From: Arachidicoccus rhizosphaerae
GTDB taxonomy: Bacteria > Bacteroidota > Bacteroidia > Chitinophagales > Chitinophagaceae
Length of the DNA: 64,000 bases
Assembly: GCF_900107765.1 (NCBI RefSeq)
Contig: NZ_FNQY01000010.1
Span: forward strand, 1-64,000
Direction: 5' to 3'
In this document: positions 14,105 to 23,693 of the stretch, piece after piece
Layout of the letters: each line of letters opens with the position of its first letter
Position numbering within the stretch: the first letter of the stretch is position 1
Notes under the pieces: model-generated
Told to the model about the DNA's origin: nothing
Seen by the model: only the letters and a program-made list of their open reading frames with translations
Databases searched by the model: none
Program-made: the position numbers and the translations under genes

Positions 14105-16384
14105 ATGATAAAAGGCAGACTCATTAAAAATCAGGGGTATGGCTTTATAACGGTTATTTTTTTGGTTTTGGCTTTATCTTGTCTTTCCATTCTGGCCTTT
14201 ATTAACCAGCGGGATACGGATAAACTGGCAAAAGCAGTTGGAGATTTAGCGGAAACCAGGTCAAGCATTGACAGAGTTGACGATGCCATCCGCCTGTTAT
14301 ATGCCGCCGAAAACAACTGTAGGTTATACATACTGCAAAAAGATTCAGTATTTGCAGTTGCCTATCAGCAACAGCTTGAACAGGTTTCTGTCATCTTAGA
14401 CTCTATTTCAGAATCGGATAAATTTCCTGAAAATGAACAAGTAGAAGGATTGGTTACCGAGAAAGCAAACAAAACCAAGCAATATATTAAAGCCAGACTG
14501 TTGTTGGATTCATTGTTGCAATTATCTGAATCCGAGTTACATACCCATGACAATATTGAACAGAGCTCAGCCTATAGTGTAACACATCCATTGTCAGTAC
14601 AAGCAGATACAACTTTAGAAAGAATTGTTTTACCAGCAATACCCAAAAGAAAATTATTTAGGCGTTTAAAAGATGCCATTACGAACAAACAATATAATAG
14701 GGTTAATCAAACTATAGTAGTTCACCAAAAAAGCCTGGATTCTGTTTATCAGGTCAAAAAGCAAGATTTAAAAGATCAGACAAATGCTTTACAAGAACAG
14801 GCAGCTTTGTTTATGGCTCTCAAGTCCAAAGAGAGGGCATTGTTAAGCGCCAATCATAATTTATTACAAAGTTTACAAAATATACTTTCTTCATTAAAAT
14901 CCACTATTGTTGATCAGCAAGAAAAGAAGAAAATGCTTTTGAGTAAAAACGCATTTTCAATAGCAAGTGATATTCGCTTCGGCAATACGTTACTAATAAT
15001 ATTTGGCTTATTATTGACCCTTATCATTATCTGGATTTTGCAGCGCTTATTTAAAAACAGTAATCAACTTAAAAGAGCTAAGGAAAAAGCAGAAGAATAT
15101 GCTCACCTAAAAAGTGAATTTGCGGAAACTATGAGCCATGAAATCCGGACCCCACTGCATTCAATCACACGGTTTGCTAACGAACTGTCAGCAGATCATA
15201 AAAGTGCGGAACAATCTGAAGTGATAGATGCCATTAAATTATCTTCTGGTATGTTACTGTCTGTTGTCAATAACATTTTGGATTATACTAAGATGGAAAA
15301 AGGGAAGTTTAAACTGGCGGAGACCCCTTTTAATCCGATGCTTGTTATCCGGGAAGTGTTATTAGGATTACAACTTCAGGCAAAAAGTAAAAATTTGCAA
15401 TTGGAAGAAGCATTAGATAACCAGTTAAATACCAGTTTGCTGGGAGATGCATTTCAACTCAGGCAATTACTTATCAATTTATTAAGTAATGCTATAAAAT
15501 ATACAGAGAGCGGCTCCATCAGAATAGCGGCCTCGCTGCATAAAAAAACGAAGGACAGTTGTGTGATGGCACTGGCCATTAAGGATACAGGTATCGGCAT
15601 TGACGGTTCTGTTGACGCTAAAGTAGGTGGTTCTATATTCGACGCTTATGTAACAGCGATTCATCGAAGAGAAATTAAAGAAGGAAGTACCGGACTAGGA
15701 CTCAGCATCGTTAAAAAAGTGGTGGCTTTACATAAAGGAAAAATAAATGTAGAAAGCATAAAGGATAAAGGCACGACTTTTTATATTGAACTTCCTTATT
15801 TATTAGACAACAACGTACAAGCCCCTATTAATCCACTGGAACCAGAACTTTCTACAGAAAATATAAAAATTCCGGAGAATAATAAAAAAACTAAACATGA
15901 AATGGAAGGTACTTTATTAAGCAGTAGTCTTAACCAGACTACAGGTCAACCTAATGAAGCTTTTTCCAAATCTTCTAACCAAATTCAACAACCGATTATA
16001 GCCAATATATTGGTTGTTGATAACGATATACTTAACAGGACCTACATGGCCATGTTACTAAAAAGAAAAGGTTACCAGGTTATAGAATCATCCGGAGCGG
16101 AGGATGCACTCAATAAACTAAAATCACAGCAATTAGATTTGGTTATAACGGATATCTCCATGCCTGGAATGAGTGGATATCAATTAGCGGCAACAATCCG
16201 TTCCAATGAAGGGATGAATCAAAAAATCCCAATTCTTGGGGTAAGTGGTCAAAAACCGGAAAGTCAAAACTCAAGGCAGCTAACCGTTGAAAATTTTAAT
16301 GGTTGGCTATTAAAACCATTCGAACCCTCCCAGTTATTTGAACTGGTTACTTTAGTAGTAAAAAATCGACAGGTACTCAAGTAA
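14105..16384 (+). CDS. Hybrid sensor histidine kinase with receiver domain
   Basis: 759 residues from ATG 14105; an in-frame TTG at 14093 is less likely. One membrane helix (about 14-33), an extracytoplasmic helical sensor of about 260 residues, a second helix (about 293-317), a HisKA domain with SHEIRTPLHS (His345), and an ATPase domain with LLSNAIKY (N-box), KDTGIGID (G1) and GSTGLGLSIVKK (G2). After a 70-residue linker there is a receiver domain (about 645-755) with VVDND, the acceptor Asp683 in ITDISMPGMSG, and LKPF. All catalytic residues are present, so it should autophosphorylate and pass phosphate to its own receiver and then probably to a partner. The sensor is Gln/Lys-rich and coiled, like four-helix CHASE3-type sensors; ligand unknown. 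Confidence 0.92.
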   Translation: MIKGRLIKNQGYGFITVIFLVLALSCLSILAFINQRDTDKLAKAVGDLAETRSSIDRVDDAIRLLYAAENNCRLYILQKDSVFAVAYQQQLEQVSVILDSISESDKFPENEQVEGLVTEKANKTKQYIKARLLLDSLLQLSESELHTHDNIEQSSAYSVTHPLSVQADTTLERIVLPAIPKRKLFRRLKDAITNKQYNRVNQTIVVHQKSLDSVYQVKKQDLKDQTNALQEQAALFMALKSKERALLSANHNLLQSLQNILSSLKSTIVDQQEKKKMLLSKNAFSIASDIRFGNTLLIIFGLLLTLIIIWILQRLFKNSNQLKRAKEKAEEYAHLKSEFAETMSHEIRTPLHSITRFANELSADHKSAEQSEVIDAIKLSSGMLLSVVNNILDYTKMEKGKFKLAETPFNPMLVIREVLLGLQLQAKSKNLQLEEALDNQLNTSLLGDAFQLRQLLINLLSNAIKYTESGSIRIAASLHKKTKDSCVMALAIKDTGIGIDGSVDAKVGGSIFDAYVTAIHRREIKEGSTGLGLSIVKKVVALHKGKINVESIKDKGTTFYIELPYLLDNNVQAPINPLEPELSTENIKIPENNKKTKHEMEGTLLSSSLNQTTGQPNEAFSKSSNQIQQPIIANILVVDNDILNRTYMAMLLKRKGYQVIESSGAEDALNKLKSQQLDLVITDISMPGMSGYQLAATIRSNEGMNQKIPILGVSGQKPESQNSRQLTVENFNGWLLKPFEPSQLFELVTLVVKNRQVLK

Positions 16385-16730
16385 AAGGTGGCCCATTAAT
16401 AAATTCACATAAAATATAGAATATTCACGAGGAAAATGAAACACTTATGATTAAATAACCCTTCGCAAAACCTCCAATCAACCATTCCAAAACGACTAGG
16501 GCTTTAAAATCTTATATCAGACTTTTATTTAAATCAAGTGGGTCTTTCTGGGTTTAAATAAGATACAAACAACATTAAAACAATACTGATCAGCCTTTTT
16601 AACAGGCTTACGGGCACCGTTTTGCCCACAATTCTAAAACCTTAAAACTGAGGCTAGCAATGGTCAGACCAGGCATTTAAAGACGGCTGGTCGGTGAATG
16701 CTATATGCCTAATTTAAAACAATCTACAAC
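16385..16730. other. Intergenic stretch before the surface protein gene
   Basis: About 350 nt with no frame that looks coding and no clear terminator. It presumably holds the promoter for the surface protein gene; I find no convincing TTTG / TAnnTTTG pair. Confidence 0.4.
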
Positions 16731-19271
16731 ATGAAAAGAAAATTTACTACTACAAAAAAAACGCCCAATTACGGGCGTATCCTTGCCTGGATTATGGGCT
16801 TGGCTATGTTATTAACCTTTTTAAATGCACACGCGCAGTTCACGATTAAACAGGACTTTAAAGGCAGTAATATCAATAATGACATTATCCTTGGAGGAGA
16901 CCCCAGCTCCGCATATTTAACATCGGGAAAAGAAGACCCAATTAATAGTGGCTGGTTAAGAGTCACTAAGGCAGACTATCAACAAAAAGGTTTTGCATAT
17001 ATCAATAAAAGTTTTCCTTCCTCACTGGGCGTTTTTATTGACTTTGAATATAGTGCATGGGCAGATTCAAAGGCGCAATATGGAAGTGCCGATGGCTTCT
17101 CGGTGTTTTTATTTGATGCACAATATGGTCCAGGGACTTTTAAACTAGGTGGCAATGGGGGCTCTTTAGGATACAGTTATTTAAAATCAGGGACCACCAC
17201 ACAAGGACTCACAGGAGGTTATATAGGCATTGGGATCGATGAGTATGGAAACTTTTCTAATCCCACAGAAGGTCGCGTGGGTGGCCCGGGATTTACACCT
17301 AATGCAATCGTTTTAAGGGGGCCAACCACTAAAGATAAAGAAACGAATAAATATTTGCAGGGAATCCAGGTGAGTTCTCCTGTGGCTTATAACTCAATTG
17401 TCAAAAACAGACCTAGTAGCAACAATTTTTACCGTCGTATTCAGATACAGGTTGATCCTACCGCTGACAAAAAATATAGAATACAGGTTAGATGGGCAAC
17501 TTCGGTTGGAGGAAGTTTCACAAAAATATTGGATTACACCACTACCACTGCTCCGCCTAAAAATATGAAAGTAGGTTTTGCAGCTTCTACAGGTTTAGGT
17601 TATAACTATCATGAAATCCGCAATTTAGTCGTCACCACACCAGGTGGGGTACGTCTGGATAAGCAGGTTAACAAAACAAGCGTAGCCGTAGGCGAACAGC
17701 TGAAATATACTGTAAAAATCGGCAATGCCACCACAGCCGACCTGCAGGGTTTAATATTGACCGATACGCTGCGAGATGGGGCAGGAAATATTCTGCCGCA
17801 GGATTTTTTTGCAGTAGACAGCATTGTTTTTAATAATCAGGGCAATACAAAAAATATATTAAAAAACACTTCCTTTAACAGTGGCACCTATAAGGCTGAA
17901 ATAGATATGGGGGCTGCAACACTGGACAACAGTACAGAGGCAACCGTTACTTCCTATATCACCCTCAAAAAAAGGCCCGAAGGTGGTATCATATCCAATG
18001 CTGCTTATATAGATGCAACGGGGACAGGAATTACCGATCAGGATCTTACCAATAACTATGCAAAAGTATCTACTCAGATTATTGCAACTGATTTGAGTGT
18101 GACTACTTCCAAGAAAGGGTCATTTTATCAGGGAGATGAAAAAGGGCAACTTCTTGTACAGGTAAAAAATAATGGTCCGGATGCCACAGGCACTTCTACC
18201 ATCATTACTGACACGCTTCCAGAAGGACTTGAGTTAATGAGCAATGAAGACAACGGATGGATTGTCGAAGAGCAAAATGGAGTCATCACTGCGGTTTATA
18301 ATGGAACTGTTGGTTCCAATCAGGACTTCCCGCCACTTATTTTAAATGTCAAGACCAGAGACGATGCAAGCGGTGCAGTTGAAAACAAAGGAATAGTGAG
18401 AGTTTCTACCGATAATGACACTGCAAATAATACTTTTAGTGATCAATTGACTATTCAGCAGTTTAGCGCAGGAGAAATTGGTAGTGACCAAAAAATTAAA
18501 GAACAGCAAACTCCGGCTGCTTTCACGCAAATCGAAGCCGCATCGACAACAACGGGGGCAACAATAAATCATCAATGGCAAATAAGTGAAGATGGCGTTA
18601 ACTGGACTGATATTCAGGGAGCTACAGAGGCTACTTATCAGCAAACACAAAGCCTAGCCAGTACAACCTACTACCGCAGACTGGATAATGCCACTGACAG
18701 AGATTTGGCTCCGGTAGCCAGCAATATCATTACTGTAACCGTTGAAGACGGGACACTGGCCATCACCCTGCAAAACTTTAGCGGTTATTCCAGCAAGGGT
18801 TTAAACCATCTGGATTGGATAACCTCTTCAGAAATTGACAACAAAGGTTTTGATATTTACCGGTCAACAGATAATGGAAAAAGCTGGAATAAAGTAGGCT
18901 TTATTGCCGGAAATGGCACCACAACTCAGTCTTCTACCTACCAGTTCGAAGAACCTATTCAGATATCAGTTAATGAAACTCAGTATAAACTCCAGATTAT
19001 AGATAATCAGGGTAAATTCACCTGGTCAAAAATAGTTTCCATCAAATCAGGTGCAAACGCAAATGTAAAACTATATCCAAACCCGGCAAGCGATTATATC
19101 TATATCAGCGGCGTAAGTGGCAATGCCATCATTTATGACGCTTCCGGAAGGCAGGTGCTTACGCAGGCAATCCCCTCAGGTTCTGCTACCAGAATCTACA
19201 TCCAGGCTATAGCAAAGGGTATATATTTTATAAAAATCGGAGCCGTCCAATTGAAGTTCGTAAAAAAATAA
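16731..19271 (+). CDS. Secreted lectin/DUF11 protein with T9SS sorting domain
   Basis: 846 residues. A signal peptide ends near residue 36 (FLNAHAQ). Residues about 40-300 form an L-type lectin-like beta sandwich (SADGFSVFLFDAQYGPG, GGYIGIGIDEYGNFSN). Two DUF11 repeats follow (about 305-440 from RLDKQVNKTSVAVGEQLKYT; about 455-575 from DLSVTTSKKGSF), then an Ig-like segment (WQISEDGVNWTDIQGAT), a further beta region, and a type A sorting domain from about 775 (VKLYPNPASDYIYI, ending in IKIGAVQLKFVKK). It should cross the outer membrane through the type IX system and be held at the surface or released, probably as an adhesin binding sugars. It follows the kinase gene in the same direction, so it may be one of its targets. 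Confidence 0.85.
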   Translation: MKRKFTTTKKTPNYGRILAWIMGLAMLLTFLNAHAQFTIKQDFKGSNINNDIILGGDPSSAYLTSGKEDPINSGWLRVTKADYQQKGFAYINKSFPSSLGVFIDFEYSAWADSKAQYGSADGFSVFLFDAQYGPGTFKLGGNGGSLGYSYLKSGTTTQGLTGGYIGIGIDEYGNFSNPTEGRVGGPGFTPNAIVLRGPTTKDKETNKYLQGIQVSSPVAYNSIVKNRPSSNNFYRRIQIQVDPTADKKYRIQVRWATSVGGSFTKILDYTTTTAPPKNMKVGFAASTGLGYNYHEIRNLVVTTPGGVRLDKQVNKTSVAVGEQLKYTVKIGNATTADLQGLILTDTLRDGAGNILPQDFFAVDSIVFNNQGNTKNILKNTSFNSGTYKAEIDMGAATLDNSTEATVTSYITLKKRPEGGIISNAAYIDATGTGITDQDLTNNYAKVSTQIIATDLSVTTSKKGSFYQGDEKGQLLVQVKNNGPDATGTSTIITDTLPEGLELMSNEDNGWIVEEQNGVITAVYNGTVGSNQDFPPLILNVKTRDDASGAVENKGIVRVSTDNDTANNTFSDQLTIQQFSAGEIGSDQKIKEQQTPAAFTQIEAASTTTGATINHQWQISEDGVNWTDIQGATEATYQQTQSLASTTYYRRLDNATDRDLAPVASNIITVTVEDGTLAITLQNFSGYSSKGLNHLDWITSSEIDNKGFDIYRSTDNGKSWNKVGFIAGNGTTTQSSTYQFEEPIQISVNETQYKLQIIDNQGKFTWSKIVSIKSGANANVKLYPNPASDYIYISGVSGNAIIYDASGRQVLTQAIPSGSATRIYIQAIAKGIYFIKIGAVQLKFVKK

Positions 19272-19326
19272 CTGAGCAATTCATTGCAACTCAGTAATAC
19301 TTTGTTTTGAAATTGGAATAAAAACA

Positions 19327-19358
19327 CATCCCTGTCAATTTAATTATTGTCAGGGATG
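19327..19358. terminator. Terminator after the surface protein gene
   Basis: A 13-bp stem with one mismatch (CATCCCTG 19327-19334 and CAGGGATG 19351-19358 form the outer part) followed by CTTGTTTTAAT. It separates this gene from the convergent ABC transporter operon. Confidence 0.7.
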
Positions 19359-19457
19359 CTTGTTTTAATATTTACTTAAAAAATCACTTTAGTTCAGTAG
19401 TTCAGTCACTCGATAAAAATAATCGGAACGTAAACTTCTAAATGAACTGAATCTTTG

Positions 19458-21233
19458 CTAACTGACCCTTTTGCCTTCCAATAGTAATTGTAGGGCATGT
19501 TTAAAAGTCCCTGCAGGCGTAATTTTCCCACCATTGACAAAAAATATTTCATCCGCATTTTCAATGGTGTTTAAACGGTGCGCAATAATGACGCGCGTGG
19601 TAGATTCAGGAAGTTTTTCCAGGATCTCTCCCAGCAACTGCTCTGTGACTGTATCTATATTAGCTGTTGCCTCATCTAAAATTAAAATTTCGGGTTGTCT
19701 TAGCACGGCACGTATAAAAGCAATGAGTTGCTTCTGGCCCAGACTTATAGATTCACCTGCACTATTAAGCGGTGTTTCCAACCCCTGGTCAAAACGCTTC
19801 AGCAAATTAGACAGGCCCATTTGTTCCATCCTTGTTAAAAGAGCTTCACTGTCTAAGTGCTGATAGTCTGCATTCCCGTAGAGTATATTATCTTTTAAGC
19901 TGCCTGAAAACAAAAACGGTTCCTGTAGAATAAAACCGATTTTAGCTGTACGTTCCACTGCAGAAAAACTTCGTATATCCCGACCCTCTAATAAGACCTG
20001 CCCATTTGTGGGATCATATAGACGGGCAATTAAAGAAGCTGTTGTTGTTTTTCCACCTCCTGTTGGTCCTACCAGTGCGTAAGTTTTACCTTTAAGCAAC
20101 GTAAAATTAATATCGCTTAATACCTGTTTTCCACCCGGGTAAGCAAAGTGAACCTGCTTAAACTCAATTACCGGTTGGTTCTTAGCAATAGAGATGACCG
20201 GAACCTGATTGGCCGAATCCACCCGCGGCGAATCTTTTAAATCTGGTTCCAATTCTATAATCACAGAAATTCGGTCCCAGGCAGCCATTGCAGTCTGAAA
20301 GCTGGCCCATAATGCAGCCAGTTGTCTGAGTGGCTGATAGAAATTCTGGGCATAGGCAATAAAACTAATAAGCAGTCCGATGGTAAACTGTCCTTCGGCA
20401 ATTAAATAAATACCATACGTTAATACAATTAGTTGAGCCAGATTTGAAAACAAGGCAAAAACCGGAACAAAAACACTATTAGCCAACCCGGCATGCAGGG
20501 CTGCTGAATAGTTATCCTTATTAGCAGTGGCAAATCTTCTTCTGAAATAATCTCGTCTGTTAAAAGCAATAATGGTTTTAAAGTTATGCAGGCTTTCTTG
20601 AATCTCCCCGCTTAAGGCCCCAGAACTTTTAAGGCTGACTGCATTTTTTCTTTTAACCCAGGGGGAAATAACCAGCACAAATACCAGGATAAAAACGCCG
20701 GGAACCAAGGTGGCAGCACCCAGCCTTAAATGAATACTCAACAAAAAAATCATGGCTCCGGTCATAGCGAAAACACTATCGACAAAACGCATGAGTGATT
20801 GAGAAAAAAATTGATTCACCTTATCCGTATCGCTGTTAATTCTGGCAATGAGATCTCCTGATTTATTTTGGTTAAAAAAACTAACCGGCAAAGCCTGCAG
20901 TTTTCCAAAAACTTCATTACGTAAGCTATAGAGCATTCTTTGCCCGATACTTCCCATCACCTCTGTTTGCATATATTCAGTCCAGGCCCAGACCAAATAT
21001 AGGCCCAATAATATACCGCAATAGACCATAAGGCCATGATATTGTCCGGTCTGAATATAATGATCAATGGTATAACCGATAAGATAAGGTGTCAGCATTG
21101 TGATGCCGGAATTCAGAATCATAATCCCCAATGCCAAAAACAGCTTCTGACGTTCAGGACGAAGAAAAAGTAGCATTTTCTTGAGTGCTGCTTTCGTCGA
21201 GCTTTTCGGGGCGTTACTTAAATCATAGTTCAT
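19458..21233 (-). CDS. ABC exporter half-transporter, canonical ATP-site partner
   Basis: 591 residues: an N-terminal six-helix exporter domain (about 15-320) and a nucleotide-binding domain. Walker A is GPTGGGKT (about 387-394), the signature is SLGQK in place of LSGGQ (about 498), Walker B is ILILDEAT with the catalytic Glu, and the H-loop His is present (IIAHRLN, about 548). It is the second gene of a two-gene operon, 58 nt after its partner. As a heterodimer, this subunit supplies the intact Walker A/B/His half but a weak signature. Substrate is not told by sequence; relatives export lipids, drugs or peptides. Confidence 0.88.
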   Translation of the reverse strand: MNYDLSNAPKSSTKAALKKMLLFLRPERQKLFLALGIMILNSGITMLTPYLIGYTIDHYIQTGQYHGLMVYCGILLGLYLVWAWTEYMQTEVMGSIGQRMLYSLRNEVFGKLQALPVSFFNQNKSGDLIARINSDTDKVNQFFSQSLMRFVDSVFAMTGAMIFLLSIHLRLGAATLVPGVFILVFVLVISPWVKRKNAVSLKSSGALSGEIQESLHNFKTIIAFNRRDYFRRRFATANKDNYSAALHAGLANSVFVPVFALFSNLAQLIVLTYGIYLIAEGQFTIGLLISFIAYAQNFYQPLRQLAALWASFQTAMAAWDRISVIIELEPDLKDSPRVDSANQVPVISIAKNQPVIEFKQVHFAYPGGKQVLSDINFTLLKGKTYALVGPTGGGKTTTASLIARLYDPTNGQVLLEGRDIRSFSAVERTAKIGFILQEPFLFSGSLKDNILYGNADYQHLDSEALLTRMEQMGLSNLLKRFDQGLETPLNSAGESISLGQKQLIAFIRAVLRQPEILILDEATANIDTVTEQLLGEILEKLPESTTRVIIAHRLNTIENADEIFFVNGGKITPAGTFKHALQLLLEGKRVS

Positions 21234-21291
21234 TTATAAAAAATAAAATTGAAGCTTAAAAGATAAAATTCAAACCCAAAACATGGTTGTT

Positions 21292-23115
21292 TTAACCACC
21301 CACCTGTTCATAGGCATTCAGACTCTGCTGGGATTCAAAAATCTGCACATATTCAGGTGTGGATTGTAAAAGTGTTTTATGCGTGCCGGTAGCAACCACC
21401 TCTCCTTCCATCAGTAAGACGATCTGTTCGTAATCCATTACTGGAGCCAGATTCTGCGTAATGGATACCAAAGTTATGCCCGGATAATTTTTAGCAACAT
21501 TTTGCCAGATTCTTTGCTCAGTCTGTTTATCGACCCTGGCAGTAAATTCATCTAACAATAATATTCTTGGATTAATAGCCAACGCTCTTGCCAGCATAAC
21601 CCTTTGTTTCTGACCACCGGAAAGACTGCCACCTCTCTCGGAGACCACCGTATTTAACCCAGCTGGAAGAGTCTGGATAAAATCTTCCATTTCGGCTGTC
21701 TGTATCGCCTTTTGTAGATCCTGATCAGACACCTCCGTGTTAAATGCAATATTTTCCCGAAGGCTCATATTAAAAATTACAGCATCCTGGAAAACAAGGC
21801 CGATCTGACTTAACAGGTTCTCCTGATCATACTGTTCAATTGGAATGCCATCATAAAGAATCTTTCCTTTTTCTGGGCTAATCAGCGTCGTCAGACTATA
21901 TAAAAGTTGCGTTTTTCCTGCAGCAGTTGGTCCAATTATGGCGGTTCTTGAGCCGGCCTCAATACTTATGGATACATTTTTGAGTGCCTTTTTCTCGCCA
22001 AAAGAAAGCCATAAGTGTTCCATTTCAATACTGCCTTCCAGCTTTTTGTGAAAACTGCCGCCAGTTGGAATTTCCGGCGCTTCCAGAACCTGCAAGATTC
22101 TTCCGTAAGAAGCCGAAGCACGGGCAATTATATTACTCATAAAGCCTATTATTAATATCGGGAAGATCAGAATGGCGATATAACTATTAAAGGCGGCAAA
22201 TTCCCCCAAAGTCATTGCTTTAGCAATCACAAAATGACCACCCATTCCCAGCACAATCAACCTGGCCATATTTGCTGTAAAAACAATAACCGGTATTAAT
22301 AAGGCAAACAACCTTAATATTGTGAGGCCCAGATTTTTAGCTTCTCCGCTAGCCTCAGTAAATTTATAATATTCTGGCAACTGGGCATTTAATACTCGTA
22401 TTAAGGCAGAACCTAAAATAGCCTCACTGATAACACGGTTGAGTTTATCCAGTACCTCCTGAGATTTTTTAAACAGTGATTTTACTTTTTTAAACACCAG
22501 AAAGAAAGCACCTCCGATGATAGGAATCACCAATAGCACTAATAGGCCAAGTTCCCAGTTAATATGCAATAATAAAACGGCAGCACCAATAATGAGTACA
22601 AGAGAAGATACGATAGAGACAATTGCCTGTGAGACAAAAGTTTTTACGGCGTCCACATCAGAGGTCAGATTTGTCAATATTTTACTGGGTGTTACCTCCT
22701 GGATTTGTTTAAAGGAATGCAAAGAAACTTTATCTGCCAGTTGAACTCTAAGATCCCTGGCAACTTTTTCTGATGCATAAGTCTGAATAATACTTTGTAA
22801 ATAGCTAAAAATAAAAATACCCACAGTGGCAGCCAGAAAAACCGTGAGTATTGAAGATAATTGATAGGTATGGTGTGTAAAGTGGTCAATGCCTCTTTCA
22901 ATAATCTTTGGAATCACCAGATTCAACAAATTACTCAAAAGTGCGAACACCAATAATCCTGCAATCAATCCCTTATAAGGTTTTAATACCTTAAAAATGT
23001 TGGCTTTGGGAGCTCTTTCCCTATTTGTATCTTTTGAATCCTCTTTATCTGTAGCGGGCTTCTCTTTCAATGTTTCGTCCAATTCGTCAGCTGATGGCTT
23101 CTTTTTTTGTTTCAT
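21292..23115 (-). CDS. ABC exporter half-transporter, degenerate H-loop partner
   Basis: 607 residues from ATG 23115. A longer frame from 23196 is unlikely because a TAnnTTTG box (23131-23124) lies inside it. The first 50 residues are a charged cytoplasmic tail, followed by six membrane helices (about 65-330) and a nucleotide-binding domain: Walker A GPTAAGKT (about 393), canonical LSGGQKQR (about 498), Walker B LLLDEFTARVD (DEF, and a changed D-loop) and Gln in place of the H-loop His (SITQNL, about 556). Paired with the next gene it forms a heterodimer with one normal and one damaged ATP site, as in TM287/288-type exporters. Confidence 0.88.
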   Translation of the reverse strand: MKQKKKPSADELDETLKEKPATDKEDSKDTNRERAPKANIFKVLKPYKGLIAGLLVFALLSNLLNLVIPKIIERGIDHFTHHTYQLSSILTVFLAATVGIFIFSYLQSIIQTYASEKVARDLRVQLADKVSLHSFKQIQEVTPSKILTNLTSDVDAVKTFVSQAIVSIVSSLVLIIGAAVLLLHINWELGLLVLLVIPIIGGAFFLVFKKVKSLFKKSQEVLDKLNRVISEAILGSALIRVLNAQLPEYYKFTEASGEAKNLGLTILRLFALLIPVIVFTANMARLIVLGMGGHFVIAKAMTLGEFAAFNSYIAILIFPILIIGFMSNIIARASASYGRILQVLEAPEIPTGGSFHKKLEGSIEMEHLWLSFGEKKALKNVSISIEAGSRTAIIGPTAAGKTQLLYSLTTLISPEKGKILYDGIPIEQYDQENLLSQIGLVFQDAVIFNMSLRENIAFNTEVSDQDLQKAIQTAEMEDFIQTLPAGLNTVVSERGGSLSGGQKQRVMLARALAINPRILLLDEFTARVDKQTEQRIWQNVAKNYPGITLVSITQNLAPVMDYEQIVLLMEGEVVATGTHKTLLQSTPEYVQIFESQQSLNAYEQVGG

Positions 23116-23123
23116 GATAGGGA

Positions 23124-23131
23124 CAAAAATA
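23124..23131 (-). promoter_or_regulatory. -7 box of the ABC operon (TATTTTTG)
   Basis: The minus strand reads TATTTTTG, a match to TAnnTTTG, only 8 nt before the chosen ATG at 23115. No clear -33 box is visible. If used, the mRNA would start within a few bases of the ATG, giving a very short or absent leader. Confidence 0.45.
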
Positions 23132-23645
23132 AAACAAAAGCCTGCTAATACTATATAAGTTTTCGACAAATGGCACCCCAGATTCGGTGAAAGCAAAAAC
23201 CGTTCTTACATATTAAACATTTACACAATCTGATAGCATTGATCCAAAAACACCATTATTTACATCCGGTTATTTAAAATCCAGGTAATAATGGTCAATA
23301 ATTTAAGTTCAAAATTATATATAAATTAATAATATTTCAGATTTAAATCGGTAAATAAAACCACACAAATGGCTTTATTTACATATGTTGATAAAAAGAT
23401 CTGAAAGCTTTATTCGGCTTAAATGTGCAACCCAACGTTTACTTAATTTGGCCGATCTTTATATTCATTCGATAATAATTACCATAACGGGGCAACATAA
23501 TGCATTAAAAATCAATAATTTTAAAGGCCAAAATTCTTATTGGCAACTATTTATACATTTTCCCCCTTAAAATCAATCATAAAAGACCCAATTCCAACGG
23601 CGTTAAAAATTGGTTTTCTGTTGAAAACCAATTAAGGAATTGCTG
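23132..23645. other. Divergent intergenic region
   Basis: About 500 nt of AT-rich DNA between the ABC operon and the pdhA operon, with no supportable gene. A 61-codon frame at 23385-23570 has no coding character that I can see. Confidence 0.45.
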
Positions 23646-23674
23646 TTGTATTCTGGAATTAATTACTATATTTG
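23646..23674 (+). promoter_or_regulatory. Promoter of the pdhA operon
   Basis: TTG (23646-23648) and TATATTTG (23667-23674) with an 18-nt spacer fit the Bacteroidota -33/-7 consensus. It lies inside the longest possible frame of pdhA, which shows that the gene starts further down, at GTG 23694. Confidence 0.6.
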
Positions 23675-23693
23675 CGACTCAAATTTTAATATC

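Noticed and set aside
19471-19863. 130-codon plus-strand frame
   Set aside because: It is antisense to the conserved nucleotide-binding domain of the ABC transporter and has no features of its own.
23385-23570. 61-codon frame before pdhA
   Set aside because: AT-rich intergenic DNA, no motif, ends before the pdhA promoter.
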